Source: Anaerolineae bacterium
GTDB lineage: Bacteria; Chloroflexota; Anaerolineae; Aggregatilineales; Phototrophicaceae
DNA length: 64,000 bases
Reading direction: 5' to 3'
Assembly (NCBI GenBank): GCA_022843745.1
Contig: JALHNB010000007.1
Coordinates: forward strand, 62,001-126,000
Positions 35,221-44,095 of the stretch are shown here, piece after piece. Position numbers and translations under genes: made by a program. Below the pieces are notes generated by a model. That model was not told the DNA's origin and did no database searches. It saw nothing but the letters and a program-made list of their open reading frames with translations. Each line of letters begins with the position of its first letter. The first letter of the stretch is position 1.

Positions 35221-35579
35221 GGCACAAACACGCTGCAATCGGGTGTCCAGGGCGGCGCACAAATGGCTAGAAAAACGAGATTCTCCGTCGCGTCATTGAA
35301 AATCTGGTGGACAACATTCACTGGAATCGCAATTGCGTCCCCGGCGGATACAATACGCGATTCACCGTCCAGAACGACACGCCCCTCACCTGACAGAATA
35401 TAATAGCTTTCTTCGGCTACCGGATGATAATGTTTAAGTGCTGCTTTTCCCGGTGGCAGGACAATCTGCGCGAGGCTGTGCTGCGCCGCGCCGCCCGCTG
35501 CTTTCCCCATAAATTCGTAGACAACTTCGCCGTGTGCGCTTTCAAAGGGTGAGATTTGTGCAGTATTTTTGATGTGCAT
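35217..35579 (-). CDS. Single-domain cupin
   Basis: A 120-residue beta-barrel protein. The metal motif HYHPVAEESYYILSGEG (His, His, Glu) and the later PVNVVHQIFN His are present. Cupins of this size may be isomerases, dioxygenases or regulators; no hint here. It overlaps the end of parA by 4 bp on the other strand. Confidence 0.88.
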   Translation of the reverse strand: MHIKNTAQISPFESAHGEVVYEFMGKAAGGAAQHSLAQIVLPPGKAALKHYHPVAEESYYILSGEGRVVLDGESRIVSAGDAIAIPVNVVHQIFNDATENLVFLAICAPPWTPDCSVFVP

Positions 35580-35586
35580 TGGTTTT

Positions 35587-36393
35587 CTACAGCCACTTTT
35601 TTAGGATGCTTTCTAGTGTACCATTATCGGACAGCGCTTGCAGGGCGAGGCTGACCCGCTCCCAGGTATTCCAGCGGTTAATGCGCAGTGCAATCGCATA
35701 AGGGACACTGGTAACATAATTCATTTGCACAAGCCAATTGCGATGGTCGCGCAGGTAGAGGCGTGCGCTGGGCGCGTCCACCAGAGCGGCATCGGCATGG
35801 CCCAGACGCACTGCATCGAGCGCATATTCCGGCAGTTCGTAGGGCTGCGTTTCGAATGCTTGAATGCGTCGCAGCCATAAACGCGCGGCGCTGTCCGCAT
35901 CCGAGCCAAATTCGTAGGACAGCGTGTGACCGGATAAATCCGACATAGCGGTAATCGGACTATTTAACGGGCTGACCAGCACCATTCCAGCGTCAAAATA
36001 GGGCTGGGTATAGCGTACATCGTTGGTGCGTAACGGATCCATTGTCAGTGTCGAAATTACCATATCGACCTGATCGGCGCGGATTGAGTCGTAGAGGCCG
36101 TCATAGCCCATATTGATGAAGCGTACCGGAACGCCGATTTCTTCTGCCAGCGCATGTCCTAAGTCGATTTCCAGTCCAAAAAGATCGTCAGCCGTCGCGA
36201 CGGCAAACGGCGGGTTGCTGGCATCAACACCGATACGCATTTCACCATAGGGGAATAATTCGCGGACGGGCGGGCCGGGACGTTCAACGGCGTTCCAGCG
36301 AATCAAAAATAAAATACCCGCCAACGCCCATATCCAAACGGTAAGCGCGAAAATCAAACTGATAATCGCTAGTCGCCAGGGGCGGGCAGCCAT
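35587..36393 (-). CDS. Membrane-anchored family 3 solute-binding protein
   Basis: A 268-residue protein with an uncleaved-looking N-terminal anchor (about 8-29) and a PBP2 domain of the polar amino acid type: MRIGVDASNPPFAVA, GLEIDLGHALAEEIGVPVRF, DMVISTLTMDPLRTNDVRYTQPYF. No permease or ATPase is next to it. It overlaps the 3' end of the glycoside hydrolase-like gene by 25 bp, so the two are co-transcribed and may act on the same surface substrate. Confidence 0.87.
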   Translation of the reverse strand: MAARPWRLAIISLIFALTVWIWALAGILFLIRWNAVERPGPPVRELFPYGEMRIGVDASNPPFAVATADDLFGLEIDLGHALAEEIGVPVRFINMGYDGLYDSIRADQVDMVISTLTMDPLRTNDVRYTQPYFDAGMVLVSPLNSPITAMSDLSGHTLSYEFGSDADSAARLWLRRIQAFETQPYELPEYALDAVRLGHADAALVDAPSARLYLRDHRNWLVQMNYVTSVPYAIALRINRWNTWERVSLALQALSDNGTLESILKKWL

Positions 36394-37553
36394 AGATTCT
36401 CACTCGTTTCCCAACCACGCGCGTAATTCTGCACCGCATAATAAATCGGCTTAAGCTGAAAATCGGACGTCACAAACGTAAAATAATCGGGATAGCTAAA
36501 AGTTGGCGCAGGATAACGAAATACCCAGACACATAATTTGTCGAGCCAGTCCCAATTTTGCTCGGCATATTCAAAAGCGTTGATCGTATATTGGATGCGC
36601 AGGGCAGGGCGAACTGCTTTCGTCCAGCGCGGGCTGTCGTTCCAGCCGCTTTCGGTGATCGAGATGGGCTTTTGCGGGTTATCGTAGCGCTGCATGATGT
36701 CGTGCAGCAGTTCAGCGCGTCGAAAATTCAGTTGATCCGCACCGGGTTCGGCTTCCGGCGGCTCGGTAAAGCCATAGGTATGAACGGCCAGAACATCGAA
36801 ATAATCCGCTGCGCCCTCCTGATACAGCGCTTCGAGATAAAGCAGGTCATTCAGACCATTCGGACTGCCTTGTGGCTCTAAGGTCGGTGCGAGTGGCGCG
36901 GCGAGGATGAGGACGTTCGGATTGGCGGCGTGTGCCGGGGCATAAACTGCTTGCAGGAGACGTGCATACCCAGCCGGATCAACCCCGCGATAACCCCACT
37001 CAAAGGACAAATTTGGCTCATTCCAGATGATGATCTGGTCGATTTCACCCGCATAGCGTTCCGCGAACGCTGCCACAAAGGTCGCAAAATCGTCAAATGA
37101 CTCTTCGGGCAGATAATTCAGAGTCGTAAAGCCTTCTTCAAGGTCTGCCCGCGCCCAGGCAGGGACTAAACCCATACGCGCGATAATTTTAATGCCCTGG
37201 TTACGGGCGTGCCGCGCGATGACATCGGCTGATGCCCAATCGTAATGACCTTTTTCACGTTCGATATAGGCCCAGGGGAAAAATTCGACAATTGTATCCG
37301 CACCCATTTCACGGATAAGCTTTAATGAACGCTGGATTTTCCATTCGTATACCTCGTCGATCAGCCGTGTATGGACGCAAACCTGCGGCTTGACAGTTTC
37401 AACTGTTTGCGGCGCTCCTAATGGCGCACGGGGGCCAACCGGGGCGAGGCTGGTCAAAATTATCCCTGCAAGAAGTGCGCGATAATACCAGATCCACCAG
37501 CGAGGGATGAGATTGGTGAAATTTCGAAATTTGGCAAACATGCGGTTCATCAT
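36369..37553 (-). CDS. Membrane-anchored clan A glycoside hydrolase-like protein
   Basis: A 394-residue protein with an N-terminal anchor (about 20-36) and a TIM-barrel hydrolase domain. The acid/base Glu is in IIIWNEPNLSFEWGYRG and the nucleophile in PISITESGWNDS, as in GH39/GH5-like enzymes. The start at 37553 is chosen (MMNRMFAKF); farther upstream the frame reads a 24-bp tandem duplication. Substrate unknown. Confidence 0.82.
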   Translation of the reverse strand: MMNRMFAKFRNFTNLIPRWWIWYYRALLAGIILTSLAPVGPRAPLGAPQTVETVKPQVCVHTRLIDEVYEWKIQRSLKLIREMGADTIVEFFPWAYIEREKGHYDWASADVIARHARNQGIKIIARMGLVPAWARADLEEGFTTLNYLPEESFDDFATFVAAFAERYAGEIDQIIIWNEPNLSFEWGYRGVDPAGYARLLQAVYAPAHAANPNVLILAAPLAPTLEPQGSPNGLNDLLYLEALYQEGAADYFDVLAVHTYGFTEPPEAEPGADQLNFRRAELLHDIMQRYDNPQKPISITESGWNDSPRWTKAVRPALRIQYTINAFEYAEQNWDWLDKLCVWVFRYPAPTFSYPDYFTFVTSDFQLKPIYYAVQNYARGWETSENLWLPAPGD

Positions 37554-37554
37554 A

Positions 37555-37602
37555 ACGCAGCGCCAGCGAGTTTGCCTGACGCAGCGCCAACGATGTTGCA
37601 AT
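37555..37602. repeat. 24-bp tandem duplication upstream of the hydrolase gene
   Basis: Two copies, 37555-37578 and 37579-37602, beginning ACGCAGCGCCAGCGAGTTTG and ACGCAGCGCCAACGATGTTG. They lie directly before the start codon on the minus strand. Confidence 0.8.
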
Positions 37603-37687
37603 AACCTGGGTTCATGTGATTACAAATGAATTGCTTTGGGCGCGTTTTTGCGCTATTTTACTGAGATAAAATTGGAGCAATGCTTTG

Positions 37688-39970
37688 ATGAATTTACGGC
37701 CTATCCGCTGCCTCGCAATCGTACTCATGCTGGGAATGATTATATCTTTTGTTTATGCTCAGGAAACAATCACCCTGACCGTTGATTTAGACAGCGGGAC
37801 AATCAACACGGGTGATCCCTGCCCGGCGGAGCGCGATGTCCCGACTTATTTGACCCTCCAGGCGGCGGTGAACTGCGCTCAGGCGGGTGATCTGATCGCT
37901 ATCGGCGCAGGTACTTTTTTTGAAAATGTTTTGGTCGATAAAAATTTAACTTTTCAAGGGATCGGAACCGCGAACACTATTATTGATGGGGGTATGGCGG
38001 GGCGGGTATTTACGGTCAATGATGACACGACAGCGACCTTTGTTGATCTGACTGTCACGGGAGGGCAGTTCGACTCCGGCGCGGGAATTTACACCTATGG
38101 CGGCAGCCTGATTCTCCAAGGCAGTATCATCGCTGGCAACACGGCAGTTAGCGCGGGCGGTGGGATTTATGTTCACACAGGCAGCGTGACAATCACCGAT
38201 AGCACAATTTCGAATAACCAGGTATCGGTTTTTAGCGATAGCGATGCGCTCGCAGATGCCAGCGGCGGCGGGTTATATATTTATTCAGGTACAGCCACAC
38301 TTCGTAACAGCATTATCACTGGAAACCTTGCTGCGTCGGATACGTGTGGCACGACACCCGCCAATGCCTATGGCGGTGGCATCTATACGCACACGGGTTC
38401 TGTAACGATCAGTGACACGACGATTTCGGGCAACGTCGTGGAGGCAACCAGTTGCAGCGCAGAAGTCGCGGCGACAGCGCTCGGTCTGGGTATTTACAGC
38501 TTCGGGGGAAGCGTTGTTGTGAGCAGCGGCACGATTGATGATGAAATGGCGACTGGCGAAAGTGGCCGCATCACCAGTGGGGAAGCCATCATTATCGGAG
38601 AGACTGTCACCGAAGCGCCAATCGCAATTGCTATAACCGTGACACCTCTATCCCCAACACTTGTACCCCCAACAACTGCGCCTGCGACCAGTGAACTGAC
38701 CACTCCAACACTTACCCCCGAAATCCTTAATCCCGCGCCGACCACCGTGCCTGAGATCGTAAATGATGAGGCGCAAATCGCAGTGCGTTGGATGCAGCGT
38801 TTGATTGAGAGCGTTCGTGACGAACAGTTGTCACCTCCGGTTGCCGCGCGTATTTATGCTTATGCTGGCATCACGCTGTACGAGGCTGTTTTGCCATCCA
38901 TGCCGCAAAATCGCTCGTTGAGTGGTCAACTCCACGCCATGCCGCACATGCCCAGGCCGGATGCAAGTATTAATTATGACTGGCCTCTGGTTGCCAACAG
39001 CGCACTCGCAGTTGTCGCGTCAGGACTGCTTCAAAATACGTCGGAAACGGAGCTTGAACGATTCGCGGCACTGAGACAGGCAGTGGAGTTTGAACGCGGC
39101 GAAATCGTGCCGGTGAATGTGTTCAACCGTTCGAAGGATCATGGTGAATTAGTGGGTCAGTTGATTCTCCAATGGGCTGCGGCGGATAATTATGCCGTGA
39201 CGCGCGAACTTTCGTATACGCTGCCGACGGGTGATCCAGCGTTTTGGGTACCGCTGGATGGTCAACGCCCGATGGAGCCGTATTGGGGCAGCCTGCGCAC
39301 GTTCGCGCTGCCGCTGGCATCTTCCTGCGATATACCGCTGAATATCGAATTTAGCACCGATCCGGCATCCGAATTTTATGCTCAGGCTGAGGAAGTACGC
39401 GCAGCAGGCGCAAATTTAACGCCGGAACAGGAAGCTATCGCTCTGTTCTGGGCAGATTACAGTGGGGAAACAGGCACACCACCAGGGCATTGGGTATCCA
39501 TTGAAAATCTATTGGTCGAACAGCTTGGCTTGTCGCTGGGACGGGCAGCCGAGATGTATGCGCTGACCGGAATTGCGCTGGCGGATTCATTCATTTCTAC
39601 CTGGGGAGTGAAATATCGGGTTCAATTGATTCGCCCCATCACCTATATCGACACCTATATTGATCCCAATTGGAAACCGATGATTAATACGCCGCCATTT
39701 CCTGAATACCCGTCCGGGCATTCAGTCGTATCGAGTGCCGCAGCCGTTGTGCTGTCGCATTTATTGGGCGAGGTGACATTCAGCGATGTCACGCATTTAA
39801 ACCGGATGCTCCCGCCGCGTTCGTTTATATCATTCCAGCAAGCGGCACAAGAGGCAGCTCTCTCGCGCTTATATGCTGGCATTCACTACCGCATCAGTAT
39901 CGAAAATGGGCTTGCTCAGGGACGATGTGTCGGGCAGAATACGATTGATCGTATTCAATTGGGCAGCTAG
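37688..39970 (+). CDS. Secreted beta-helix plus vanadium haloperoxidase/PAP2 fusion protein
   Basis: A 760-residue exported protein. A signal peptide (about 1-24, ending VYAQ) is followed by a right-handed beta-helix with recurrent GGGIYxHTGSVTIxDSTIS turns (about 50-290), a Thr/Pro linker (about 310-355) and a C-terminal domain with all three PAP2/vanadium-haloperoxidase motifs: K642-x6-RP, P675-S-G-H678 and S726-R-x5-H733. The last Asp/Glu after the His is Ser here. It could oxidise halide with bound vanadate or act as a phosphatase. The ATG at 37688 is preferred to the TTG three bases before. Confidence 0.85.
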   Translation: MNLRPIRCLAIVLMLGMIISFVYAQETITLTVDLDSGTINTGDPCPAERDVPTYLTLQAAVNCAQAGDLIAIGAGTFFENVLVDKNLTFQGIGTANTIIDGGMAGRVFTVNDDTTATFVDLTVTGGQFDSGAGIYTYGGSLILQGSIIAGNTAVSAGGGIYVHTGSVTITDSTISNNQVSVFSDSDALADASGGGLYIYSGTATLRNSIITGNLAASDTCGTTPANAYGGGIYTHTGSVTISDTTISGNVVEATSCSAEVAATALGLGIYSFGGSVVVSSGTIDDEMATGESGRITSGEAIIIGETVTEAPIAIAITVTPLSPTLVPPTTAPATSELTTPTLTPEILNPAPTTVPEIVNDEAQIAVRWMQRLIESVRDEQLSPPVAARIYAYAGITLYEAVLPSMPQNRSLSGQLHAMPHMPRPDASINYDWPLVANSALAVVASGLLQNTSETELERFAALRQAVEFERGEIVPVNVFNRSKDHGELVGQLILQWAAADNYAVTRELSYTLPTGDPAFWVPLDGQRPMEPYWGSLRTFALPLASSCDIPLNIEFSTDPASEFYAQAEEVRAAGANLTPEQEAIALFWADYSGETGTPPGHWVSIENLLVEQLGLSLGRAAEMYALTGIALADSFISTWGVKYRVQLIRPITYIDTYIDPNWKPMINTPPFPEYPSGHSVVSSAAAVVLSHLLGEVTFSDVTHLNRMLPPRSFISFQQAAQEAALSRLYAGIHYRISIENGLAQGRCVGQNTIDRIQLGS

Positions 39971-40034
39971 GGGCGCACGATAGCGCAACCTCACCCCAAA
40001 CCCCTCTCCAATGCTTTGGAGAGGGGCTTTCCAG
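39971..40034. repeat. Palindromic repeats after the fusion gene
   Basis: A short GGGCGCACGATAGCGC family B remnant is followed by family A copy 4 (39987-40033): CCTCACCCC and CCCCTCTCC arms, ATGCTTT core and GGAGAGGGG. The latter may act as a terminator, without a T tract. Confidence 0.7.
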
Positions 40035-40162
40035 ACCTGTTGCGAGCTTTCGTGAACCGTCTACAAAACCGTAACAGGGTTAGAAAATCGTTACCACGTT
40101 ATCATGTGGAGCTACCCTAGACGCGCGGTGATGGCTAGTAGCACATAGCTGGATGGTCTCTC

Positions 40163-41332
40163 ATGCTGGATTGGCTGATTATTGGTGGTGGTGTTCACGG
40201 CACCGCGATTTCACATGCGCTGACGGTGCGGGCAGGTGTGCCACGTGATCGTCTGCGTGTTCTCGATCCGTATCATAAGCCTCTGGCACGTTGGACAGCC
40301 CTGGCGGTCAACACGGGCATGGAATTTCTGCGCTCACCGCTGGCGCATCAACTTCATTTCGACCCTTTTTCACTACGATTTTTCGCTCAGATTCAGCAGG
40401 GCAAATCTCTGGCGCGGTTTATTCCTCAGTACAGCCGTCCGTCATTTGATTTTTTCCAGGCACACTGCGCGTGGCTGATCGAACATTATCATCTGGATAC
40501 GCTGCGGATCACCGGACGCGCCGAGCGATTAGATCGGATTCATAATGGTTGGCGTGTCGAAACGGCTGACGGCAGCCTTGAGGCGCGGCGGGTAGTGCTG
40601 GCGATGGGCGCTACCGAACAACCCTACTGGCCGACCTGGGCAATTAATCTGCGAAATGCCGGGGCGCGTATCCACCATATTTTTGATATGGACTTTGTGC
40701 GCGAAAATTTATTATCCTGGTCACAGGCAACTATCATTGGCGGGGGAATCACAGCCGCGCAAACTGCCTTAGCAATGACCGATCAGCAGCCGGGAACGGT
40801 TAAGCTGCTCATGCGTCACCCCGTTCGGATCGCGCATTTCGACAGCGACCCCTGTTGGGTCACGTCGATTTGCCTCACGCAATTTCATCAGGATCGCGAT
40901 TTTGACCGCCGCCGCGCCATTATTAAACAGGTGCGCAATCGCGGCTCGATGCCGCCGGATGTTGCTGCGCACCTGGAGAAAGCTGTGCAAAGTGGATTTT
41001 TGTATCAGCAGAGTGGCGAAGTGGAAAACGGATTCGTGGATGAACAAGGACAGATTCAGCTTCATTTGCTCAATGGTGAGGTGCTGAAAACGGATCTCGT
41101 GATTCTGGCGACGGGTTTTGAGTCTATGCGCCCCGGCGGTGCTTTCATTGATGATGCCATCAACGAATATGACTTGCCGCTTGCTGCTTGCGGCTATCCC
41201 ATTGTGGATGAATTATTGTGCTGGTCGCCGGGGATTTATGTCAGTGGGCCGCTGGCGGAATTGGAAATCGGGCCGGTATCGCGCAATATTATCGGTTCAC
41301 GATTGGCGGCGGAACGGCTGCGATCCGCATAA
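40163..41332 (+). CDS. FAD/NAD(P)-binding oxidoreductase, SidA/lysine-hydroxylase-like
   Basis: A 389-residue flavoprotein. The FAD loop is LIIGGGVHGTAIS; a second Rossmann loop (NADPH) is in ATIIGGGITAAQTALAM; and DLVILATGFESM is the C-terminal ATG motif. The arrangement is that of ornithine/lysine N-monooxygenases and related enzymes, but the substrate motif cannot be identified. It stands alone with no siderophore genes nearby. Confidence 0.82.
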   Translation: MLDWLIIGGGVHGTAISHALTVRAGVPRDRLRVLDPYHKPLARWTALAVNTGMEFLRSPLAHQLHFDPFSLRFFAQIQQGKSLARFIPQYSRPSFDFFQAHCAWLIEHYHLDTLRITGRAERLDRIHNGWRVETADGSLEARRVVLAMGATEQPYWPTWAINLRNAGARIHHIFDMDFVRENLLSWSQATIIGGGITAAQTALAMTDQQPGTVKLLMRHPVRIAHFDSDPCWVTSICLTQFHQDRDFDRRRAIIKQVRNRGSMPPDVAAHLEKAVQSGFLYQQSGEVENGFVDEQGQIQLHLLNGEVLKTDLVILATGFESMRPGGAFIDDAINEYDLPLAACGYPIVDELLCWSPGIYVSGPLAELEIGPVSRNIIGSRLAAERLRSA

Positions 41333-41335
41333 AAA

Positions 41336-41362
41336 ATCAGGGCGCAAACGCTGCGCCCTGAT
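41336..41362. repeat. Palindrome between convergent genes, family B
   Basis: ATCAGGGCGCA and TGCGCCCTGAT are perfect 11-bp arms around a 5-base loop, 4 bases past the FAD oxidoreductase gene and just before the end of the small minus-strand gene. It may terminate both, but T tracts are missing. Confidence 0.75.
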
Positions 41363-41365
41363 AGG

Positions 41366-41713
41366 TTACTTCTTGCTTCTGCCGAAGCTGCCTCGGCTTT
41401 GAACTTTCGGGCTGTCATTGCGTTGGCTCGTGCTGCTACTACTTCTACTTCCGCTGCTACTGGTATCGTTTCCGCGTGATCGCCCAAACGTGCCTCGACT
41501 TTGGACATCCGGCGAGTCGTGGGTGGAGTTCTGTCCACCCGATGGTCGCCCAAATGAACCACCGCTGTTGATATTGGGATCGTCATGTTCAGGACGATTA
41601 TCCCCTTGCTGGCTGTAGTTCTGTCCGCCGAAAGCGCGCAGGAGGCGAGGGATCAGTATCAAACCAACGATGACCAGCACACCCACTAAACAGAGTGTAA
41701 CAATGTTATCCAT
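41366..41713 (-). CDS. Small membrane-anchored protein with SRGxFGRS repeats
   Basis: A 115-residue protein. One N-terminal helix (about 4-24, ends IPRLL) is followed by a disordered Ser/Gly/Arg/Asn tail holding three copies of a 12-13-residue motif: DPNINSGGSFGR (45-56), SPDVQSRGTFGRS (67-79) and SPKVQSRGSFGRS (101-113). I know no family for it. The next gene upstream has a similar anchor. The tail faces in or out of the cell according to the anchor orientation, which is not certain. Confidence 0.65.
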   Translation of the reverse strand: MDNIVTLCLVGVLVIVGLILIPRLLRAFGGQNYSQQGDNRPEHDDPNINSGGSFGRPSGGQNSTHDSPDVQSRGTFGRSRGNDTSSSGSRSSSSTSQRNDSPKVQSRGSFGRSKK

Positions 41714-41724
41714 TACAGACCTTT

Positions 41725-42219
41725 CTACCGGACTTCAAAGTTTACGGTGTCAGCAGAATTGCCGTTTATGATGAACTCCGCCTGGTAATCACCCGCATCA
41801 AATTCCTGTCCCGATGTGGGTTCAAAAATGAAGTTGATGCACGAATTGGTGTAGTCACGATCCGCCTGGATTTCCGGTGCATCTTCCAGTGCCGCACCTT
41901 CATGATAAAGGCGCACGAATACGCTGGTGCCAGCCGGGAAGTCGCTGTTTTCGGCGACGACATAGACCTGCTCACCCGGTTCAAAATCGGCGCGGGAATC
42001 AGTCGGGCAGCCGTTCATATCTACGGCGGATGTCGTCACGACATTCCCGATTTCGATATTGTCATCTGTGTCAAAGTCAGTGTTGCCGGAATTCTGATCG
42101 GTTGGAAGATCAACTTGCGTATTGTCGGTATTGAATAGACGCGGCACTATGAGGAAGATAGCGGCGATAATCACAACGCCGATAATGATCGTTCGACTGT
42201 CTAATTTAAAATTTCCCAT
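41725..42219 (-). CDS. Membrane-anchored protein of unknown function
   Basis: A 164-residue protein with an N-terminal helix (about 8-25, SRTIIIGVVIIAAIFLIVPRLF) and a soluble beta-rich domain that has SAVDMNGCPTDSRADFEPGEQVYVVAE and GTSVFVRLYHEG. That domain looks like a small Ig-like fold. The ATG at 42219 is chosen over an earlier TTG. The helix ends in PRLF, like the PRLL of the downstream gene, 11 bp away, so they form a pair with related anchors. Confidence 0.6.
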   Translation of the reverse strand: MGNFKLDSRTIIIGVVIIAAIFLIVPRLFNTDNTQVDLPTDQNSGNTDFDTDDNIEIGNVVTTSAVDMNGCPTDSRADFEPGEQVYVVAENSDFPAGTSVFVRLYHEGAALEDAPEIQADRDYTNSCINFIFEPTSGQEFDAGDYQAEFIINGNSADTVNFEVR

Positions 42220-42328
42220 CTCAGTAAACCTCAATTGTTAAAACACTACCCTTTAGCGTAATTCGAAATATCTTTTGTAAGATGGCACAGGCGAGGGGTT
42301 TATCAATAGGATAAGGAGGTAGTTTTTT

Positions 42329-42388
42329 ATGAGCCAAGTGTTGTTATTTGACCGGGAGGAATATCCCAAGTTAAAATCAACTCCATAA
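42329..42388 (+). CDS. 19-residue small ORF with a perfect Shine-Dalgarno sequence
   Basis: ATAAGGAGGTAG precedes the ATG by 6 bases, the best ribosome site in the region. The frame encodes MSQVLLFDREEYPKLKSTP and a stop. It ends 25 bp before the next gene, so it could be a leader peptide or a small protein. Expression is not shown. Confidence 0.45.
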   Translation: MSQVLLFDREEYPKLKSTP

Positions 42389-42412
42389 AGGAAGCCTCAG
42401 AAACGAAAACAC

Positions 42413-42814
42413 ATGTCGGATGAATCTGTCGGTTGGGCGGTGGAACTAACCCTCCTGGAAAATGGTATTTATCAGTTTGTATTTAAAGAAGCGACGACAC
42501 GCGCGGTGGACGAGTGGATCGCGCAGGCCGAAACGGTGATTGAGAACACGCCATCGGGTGAAACCATTCGAGCGCTTTATGACAATACGAAAACTGGAAT
42601 GCTGCCCATGAATTACGCTTTACGTCGGGCGAATGAAACGATGCGGAAATATCCAAATCGTCCACCGACGCGGGTTGCATTTCTCTATATGCGAGGGTTT
42701 TTGCTGTCGCTGGCTGAGGCGTTTGTGGGTATGTTACGCTCTCGCGATACGGTGCGTTTTTTTCGTGCTGACCGTCGCGATGAGGCGATTGCCTGGTTAT
42801 TGAAAGACCGTTGA
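42413..42814 (+). CDS. Small soluble protein, STAS/SpoIIAA-like by pattern
   Basis: A 133-residue protein. The pattern (VELTLLENGIYQFVFKEATTRAVDEW, RALYDNTKTG, then a long amphipathic helix near LRRANETMRKYP) is like that of Chloroflexota SpoIIAA/STAS-type proteins. No catalytic motif is visible. Identification is weak. Confidence 0.45.
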   Translation: MSDESVGWAVELTLLENGIYQFVFKEATTRAVDEWIAQAETVIENTPSGETIRALYDNTKTGMLPMNYALRRANETMRKYPNRPPTRVAFLYMRGFLLSLAEAFVGMLRSRDTVRFFRADRRDEAIAWLLKDR

Positions 42815-42842
42815 ACGATCTGCTTTCGACGCGAAACCGAAT

Positions 42843-42897
42843 TTATTGATGATAGCTATTCTGAATCAGAAAGAGACTTATTGATGACACCTATTCG
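42843..42897. repeat. Tandem duplication at a gene start
   Basis: TTATTGATGATAGCTATTC (42843-42861) recurs as TTATTGATGACACCTATTC (42879-42897), a 36-bp period. The second copy holds the ATG at 42884 of the next gene. Confidence 0.75.
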
Positions 42898-44011
42898 CGT
42901 TGCGATCATTGGAACCAGTAAACGTTCGGATTATTTTTATGGCCCGCTGTTACGCGCACTACCCGGTGTGGAGTTGGTTTCGGTGTGGGGGCGCAGCACG
43001 GACTCGGCTCGAAAGCTGGGTGAGAGCCTCGGCGTTCTCTGGTACACCAATCTCGATCAATTGACCCGCGAGACCGCGCCCCAGATCGGCATCGTTTCGG
43101 TGACTTATGGTGCGAATGGTGAAGTCGGGTTGATGGCTGCTGAACAAGGCTTACACCTGCTCCTTGAAACGCCGATTGCCCATAAAATGAGCGAGGCGGA
43201 TGCGATTATCGCGGCGGCGCAAGAACGTAACCTCAAAATTGAGATCGCCGAGCAGTTTCATCGCCGTCCGCTGGAACAGATCAAGCTGGCGCTGATTGCG
43301 TCTGGATTGTTTGGGCGTGTCCATACATCATTCAGCGATTTTGCCGGACATGGTTATCACGGAATCAGCGTCATGCGCAGCTATCTGGGGTTTGATGCGG
43401 AACCTGTGCGGGTGACGGGTTCGGTTCACGAATACCCGCTGACCGATTACTATTCCCGGTTGGCGGATAACACTGTTCCGCGCAATGAAACGCAGGAACA
43501 CGGCATGATCGAATTTGAGGATGGTCGTCTGGGTGTTTTTCACTGGACGAGCGTCGGTTATGACTCGCCGCTGCGCTGGTGGCGCAGCAGCCGATTCCTG
43601 GCAGAAAAGGGTATGGGAATCACGGTTGGTGTGGGGCTGGATGTGCAGGAACGGCTGTCACTGCTTGCGCCGGGTGGTGAAGCACCGCGTTTTATTACGC
43701 TGGAACGCCGTTGGGAGCGTGTGGATGGTGGTGCATTGGTCGCATTGGTCGCTCACACGGGCGACCCTGATATGCCAATTGTGCGCTGGGAAAATCCGTT
43801 TTTGTTATCGCATCAGGGACACGGCCCGCAGTGGCATGACGATGAAATCGGTGTGGCGGGCTGCATTATGAGTCTGGTTGATGCCGTGCGTGATAATACC
43901 GAGCCGACTTATGGCCCGCTACAAGGTCGTTTGGATCAGGAATTGATTCTGGCGATTCGGCAATCGGCGGCTGAAGGTGGGAGTCCAGTCGATCTGCCGC
44001 TGGCGAGATGA
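42884..44011 (+). CDS. Gfo/Idh/MocA-family oxidoreductase
   Basis: An NAD(P)-dependent sugar dehydrogenase-like protein with 375 residues. The Rossmann start is MTPIRVAIIGTSKRSDYFYG; LLLETPIAHKMSEADAII corresponds to the EKP catalytic region, but here ETP (Lys replaced). The C-terminal domain has GHGYHGISVMRSYLGF. Loss of the EKP Lys makes redox activity uncertain; some family members act without it. Confidence 0.83.
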   Translation: MTPIRVAIIGTSKRSDYFYGPLLRALPGVELVSVWGRSTDSARKLGESLGVLWYTNLDQLTRETAPQIGIVSVTYGANGEVGLMAAEQGLHLLLETPIAHKMSEADAIIAAAQERNLKIEIAEQFHRRPLEQIKLALIASGLFGRVHTSFSDFAGHGYHGISVMRSYLGFDAEPVRVTGSVHEYPLTDYYSRLADNTVPRNETQEHGMIEFEDGRLGVFHWTSVGYDSPLRWWRSSRFLAEKGMGITVGVGLDVQERLSLLAPGGEAPRFITLERRWERVDGGALVALVAHTGDPDMPIVRWENPFLLSHQGHGPQWHDDEIGVAGCIMSLVDAVRDNTEPTYGPLQGRLDQELILAIRQSAAEGGSPVDLPLAR

Positions 44012-44020
44012 TTTTATTCA

Positions 44021-44058
44021 CTCAAATAATTTGAGAATCAATACCTGTAGGCTATACT
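44021..44058 (+). promoter_or_regulatory. Promoter with overlapping palindromic operator
   Basis: TTGAGA (44031-44036), 16 bases, TATACT (44053-44058). CTCAAATAATTTGAG (44021-44035) is a perfect 15-base palindrome that overlaps the -35 box, a typical place for a repressor. The controlled gene is the molybdenum hydroxylase at 44096. Confidence 0.72.
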
Positions 44059-44095
44059 CCTGATTGAAAAATTACATTTGGGGAAGGGACGCGAG

